Below, piece after piece: positions 62,293-64,000 of a DNA stretch of 64,000 nucleotides. The notes below the pieces were generated by a model that ran no database searches, was not told where the DNA came from, and saw nothing but the letters and a program-made list of their open reading frames with translations. Origin of the DNA: Acidimicrobiaceae bacterium (GTDB lineage: Bacteria > Actinomycetota > Acidimicrobiia > Acidimicrobiales > Aldehydirespiratoraceae); assembly GCA_016845585.1 (NCBI GenBank), contig JAERSO010000052.1, positions 1-64,000 of the forward strand, in the 5' to 3' direction. Position numbers and translations under genes: made by a program. How positions within the stretch are numbered: position 1 is the stretch's first letter; each line of letters starts with the position of its first letter.

Positions 62293-63147
62293 TCAGATCA
62301 CTTCGATGCCGATAACCGAGCCAACAAACTCGCGTGCGGGCGCCTCGAGTCGCGACCGCAGCCGATCGAAGAGGAAGAAGGCGTCGCCGCGGAGCTGGGC
62401 GAATGGGCTGGCCACGTCCGGCATTCCCGGATCTCGAAACACGACCTGGCGCCAGTCCTGAAGGAGCTTGATGTAGTCGACGAACGCGTCGCTTCGTTGC
62501 TCCACGGCTACCGACCCGTTCGGGGTGGCGAGTTGCCACCGCTCGAGTGTCTCTCGGTGGTGGTCGAAGAATCGCCTGTAGTCGTCTCCGAGGGGCGCGA
62601 GGTCCCATGTCTTGGCGACGAGACCCGGAAGTGTGTCGAACCCCTTGTATTGTCCCTCGAACATCGACGCGAACTCTGTGAGCTTCTGACGCTCCAGCAT
62701 CCGTCGGGCGTCGTCGGATGCCCTGGCGGGCCCGATCCAGGCCCCTGGTGCCACGGGGCCGAATCCCAAGGCCGCGAGGCGGCTCCTCATGATGTGCCGT
62801 TTGTCGCGTTGAGACTCCGGAATGCTGAACAACACAATCGTCCAGCCGTCGGTGGCCTCTGTTTCTCCGGGCGGTTCGAAGATTCTGCGGTCGCCATCGG
62901 CCAGCACCGCCAGAAACTCCGCTGAGGCGAGGTAGCCGGCGCGGCCGTCGCGACGTTCTGAGACGAGGACGCCGGCCTTCTTCAGGCGAGTGATCGTCGA
63001 GCGGGCGGCTGGGAGTTCCGTCCCGGTTGCCTCGAGCAGCGTCAGAAGGTCGGCCACCGCCACCCAATCCCCGAATCCCCGCACGAAGGCTCCATAGACC
63101 GTGATGATGTAATCGCGGGGCGTGTAGGCCCCAAGAGAGTCGCTCAT
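62293..63147 (-). CDS. PaaX family transcriptional regulator
   Basis: A protein of 284 residues. N-terminal winged helix with YTPRDYIITVYGAFVRGFGDWVAVADLLTLLEATGTELPAARSTITRLKKAGVLVSERRDGRAGYLAS (about 8-75), then the ferredoxin-like PaaX middle domain TIVLFSIPESQRDKRHIMRSRLAALGFGPVAPGAWIGPARA (about 102-142) and a helical C-terminal domain. PaaX proteins repress aromatic-catabolic genes and release DNA on binding an aryl-CoA thioester. Position beside an aryl-CoA-type monooxygenase and importer fits. ATG 63147 is preferred to 63159 because TATGGT ends 7 bases before it. Confidence 0.9.
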   Translation of the reverse strand: MSDSLGAYTPRDYIITVYGAFVRGFGDWVAVADLLTLLEATGTELPAARSTITRLKKAGVLVSERRDGRAGYLASAEFLAVLADGDRRIFEPPGETEATDGWTIVLFSIPESQRDKRHIMRSRLAALGFGPVAPGAWIGPARASDDARRMLERQKLTEFASMFEGQYKGFDTLPGLVAKTWDLAPLGDDYRRFFDHHRETLERWQLATPNGSVAVEQRSDAFVDYIKLLQDWRQVVFRDPGMPDVASPFAQLRGDAFFLFDRLRSRLEAPAREFVGSVIGIEVI

Positions 63148-63154
63148 AATCCAA

Positions 63155-63160
63155 ACCATA
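63155..63160 (-). promoter_or_regulatory. -10 hexamer TATGGT of the paaX-like gene (leaderless)
   Basis: On the minus strand TATGGT ends 7 bases before ATG 63147, with CGATCGTC (63163-63170) right next to it. Confidence 0.5.
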
Positions 63161-63162
63161 GG

Positions 63163-63170
63163 CGATCGTC
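63163..63170. promoter_or_regulatory. CGATCGTC motif at the paaX promoter
   Basis: CGATCGTC lies two bases upstream of the paaX -10, where a repressor would interfere with transcription, consistent with autoregulation. Confidence 0.4.
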
Positions 63171-63193
63171 AGAAGTTCGGACGTGTCGCCTAC

Positions 63194-63222
63194 TTGACGA
63201 CCGCCACGTTGAGTGACACAGT
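63194..63222 (+). promoter_or_regulatory. Candidate promoter of the LLM gene
   Basis: TTGACG (63194-63199) and CACAGT (63217-63222) are 17 bases apart. Start of transcription near 63229 would leave a leader of about 90 bases before ATG 63322. TTGACGACCG at 63194-63203 also matches the TTGACGATCG motif of this island with one change. Confidence 0.4.
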
Positions 63223-63240
63223 ACGGGCGTCGATGTCGCC

Positions 63241-63315
63241 GCAGGCATCGAGAGACGTTCAGAACTGGCGACGCCCCACTGCCAACTGGGGAGGCGCCCC
63301 GGGATCCTCAGGGGA
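63241..63315 (+). promoter_or_regulatory. Structured leader resembling the SAM-I/SAM-IV riboswitch clan
   Basis: GCATCGAGAG (63243-63252) resembles the 5' CAUCGAGAG segment of actinobacterial SAM-I aptamers. GGCGAC (63268-63273), a hairpin CCCCA/TGGGG (63275-63279 and 63288-63292), and GGCGCCCC (63293-63300) resemble the GGCAACC...GGUGCCCC arrangement of SAM-IV. CCCC at 63297-63300 can pair with the GGGG (63311-63314) of the ribosome binding site AGGGGA. The P2 stem is short and P1 imperfect, so this is only a candidate. Confidence 0.35.
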
Positions 63316-63321
63316 ATCGAA

Positions 63322-64000
63322 ATGACCAAGGCAATTCTCGACAGCAACGGATTCAAGCTCGGCCTCTTCTCGGCGAACTGCTCGAGTGGGCTCGCCGTGA
63401 CCAAGGCTGATGGCCGCTGGTCAGGCAGCTGGGAAGACAATCTCCGTCTGGCGAAGATGGCCGACGAGGCCGGCATCGACTTCCTGCTTCCGATTGCTCG
63501 CTGGATCGGCTACGGCGGCGACACCAACTTCCACGGTGGCGTGTTGGAGACCATCACCTGGGCCGCCGGTCTGCTGGCCCACACCAAGGACATCTCCGTC
63601 TTCGCCACGATCCACACGTTCTGCAACAATCCGATCGTCGCCGCCAAGCAGATGGCCACCATCGATCAGATCGGCGGCGGTCGTGCCGGCATCAATGTCG
63701 TCGCCGGCTGGAACAAGCCCGAGTACGACACGTTCGGAATCGATCTTCCCACCGACCACGACGATCGCTACCGCTTCGCCCAGGAATGGCTCGATATCGT
63801 CACCAAGATCTGGGCTGAGGAGGAACCATTCGATTGGAACGGCGAGTTCTTCCAGCTGCAGCACGTCGAGAGCCAGCCCAAGCCGGTCGACGGCATGGTG
63901 CCGATTCTCAACGCCGGATCATCTGATCAGGGACGCGACTACGCCGCTCGCAACGCCAACTTCGCGTTCACGATCGTCGGCGGGCCCGAGGACGGCTACG
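63322..64000 (+). CDS. LLM class flavin-dependent oxidoreductase (monooxygenase), 3' end outside window
   Basis: The first 226 residues are visible, open to the window edge. MTKAILDSNGFKLGLFSANCSSGLAVTKADGRWSGSWEDNLRLAKMADEAG and the signature AAKQMATIDQIGGGRAGINVVAGWNKPEYDTFGID (about 110-145) place it with the luciferase-like FMNH2 monooxygenases close to RutA and SfnG. VPILNAGSSDQGRDYAARNANFAFTIVGG is the flavin-phosphate region. Relatives oxidise pyrimidine rings or sulfones/sulfonates. A strong AGGGGA (63310-63315) lies 6 bases before ATG 63322. The structured, SAM-riboswitch-like leader would favour a sulfur-assimilation role. Confidence 0.88.
   Translation, partial: MTKAILDSNGFKLGLFSANCSSGLAVTKADGRWSGSWEDNLRLAKMADEAGIDFLLPIARWIGYGGDTNFHGGVLETITWAAGLLAHTKDISVFATIHTFCNNPIVAAKQMATIDQIGGGRAGINVVAGWNKPEYDTFGIDLPTDHDDRYRFAQEWLDIVTKIWAEEEPFDWNGEFFQLQHVESQPKPVDGMVPILNAGSSDQGRDYAARNANFAFTIVGGPEDGY

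Overview
The window looks like chromosome from a free-living, high-GC actinobacterium, most likely of the class Acidimicrobiia (an Ilumatobacter-like lineage). This is inferred from very high GC with frequent GTG starts, a small basic bS22-type ribosomal protein, an Rpf-like secreted muralytic enzyme, DUF501, DivIC and Ppx beside enolase, mycothiol-isomerase-like and DUF6941 proteins, and the order GlmU-like, prs, rplY, pth, mfd, SurA-like, mazG, eno. No species can be named from this sequence alone. The window is gene-dense and no gap exceeds about 180 bases. I see no insertion sequence, prophage, CRISPR array or rRNA.

Layout. (1) 1-13717: housekeeping genes (rsmI, rmuC, metG, tatD, rsmA, ispE), membrane and secreted proteins, the tiny bS22 gene, and an ECF sigma factor followed by a membrane partner. 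(2) 13805-25218: tRNA-Gln, then a collinear conserved run with a GlmU-like protein, prs, rplY, pth, mfd, an anchored PPIase, mazG, eno and ftsB. (3) 25222-30239: an Lrp regulator, a 48-aa ORF, and carbon monoxide dehydrogenase maturation genes (XdhC/CoxF-like, MobA-like, CoxG) sitting between ftsB and its usual neighbours DUF501 and ppx. (4) 30255-33733: mostly leftward accessory genes (TauD dioxygenase, DinB-like protein, MerR regulator, ICMT-like methyltransferase, enoyl-CoA hydratase) separated by three copies of a palindromic repeat. (5) 33828-43086: a tightly overlapping acyl-CoA carboxylase operon with AtuA, TetR, hydratase, dehydrogenase and a nitronate-monooxygenase-like gene, resembling an acyclic terpene or leucine (Atu/Liu) pathway. 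(6) 43142-52060: mixed functions, including a PEP-synthase-like swivelling-domain protein without ATP-grasp, an orphan Fe-S PD-(D/E)XK nuclease, a frameshifted and truncated S-layer/5'-nucleotidase gene and tRNA-Leu. (7) 52178-64000: a catabolic island with a monooxygenase-OYE fusion of the salicylyl-CoA/aminobenzoyl-CoA type, acyl-CoA dehydrogenases, a complete Liv-type ABC importer, a PaaX repressor and an LLM flavin monooxygenase.

Regulation. About twenty genes share one promoter design: a TAnnnT-like -10 hexamer ending 6-8 bases before the start codon, which means leaderless mRNAs. This rule also decides several start codons. Several palindromes sit on those promoters, at XdhC, the Rpf-like gene and the MerR operon (a 19-bp spacer). 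The LLM gene at the right end is an exception, with a long structured leader that resembles the SAM-I/SAM-IV riboswitch clan. Palindromic repeats with GGGGTCTGACCCC or GGGGTCTGTCCCC-like cores lie between genes and in one case supply a stop codon.
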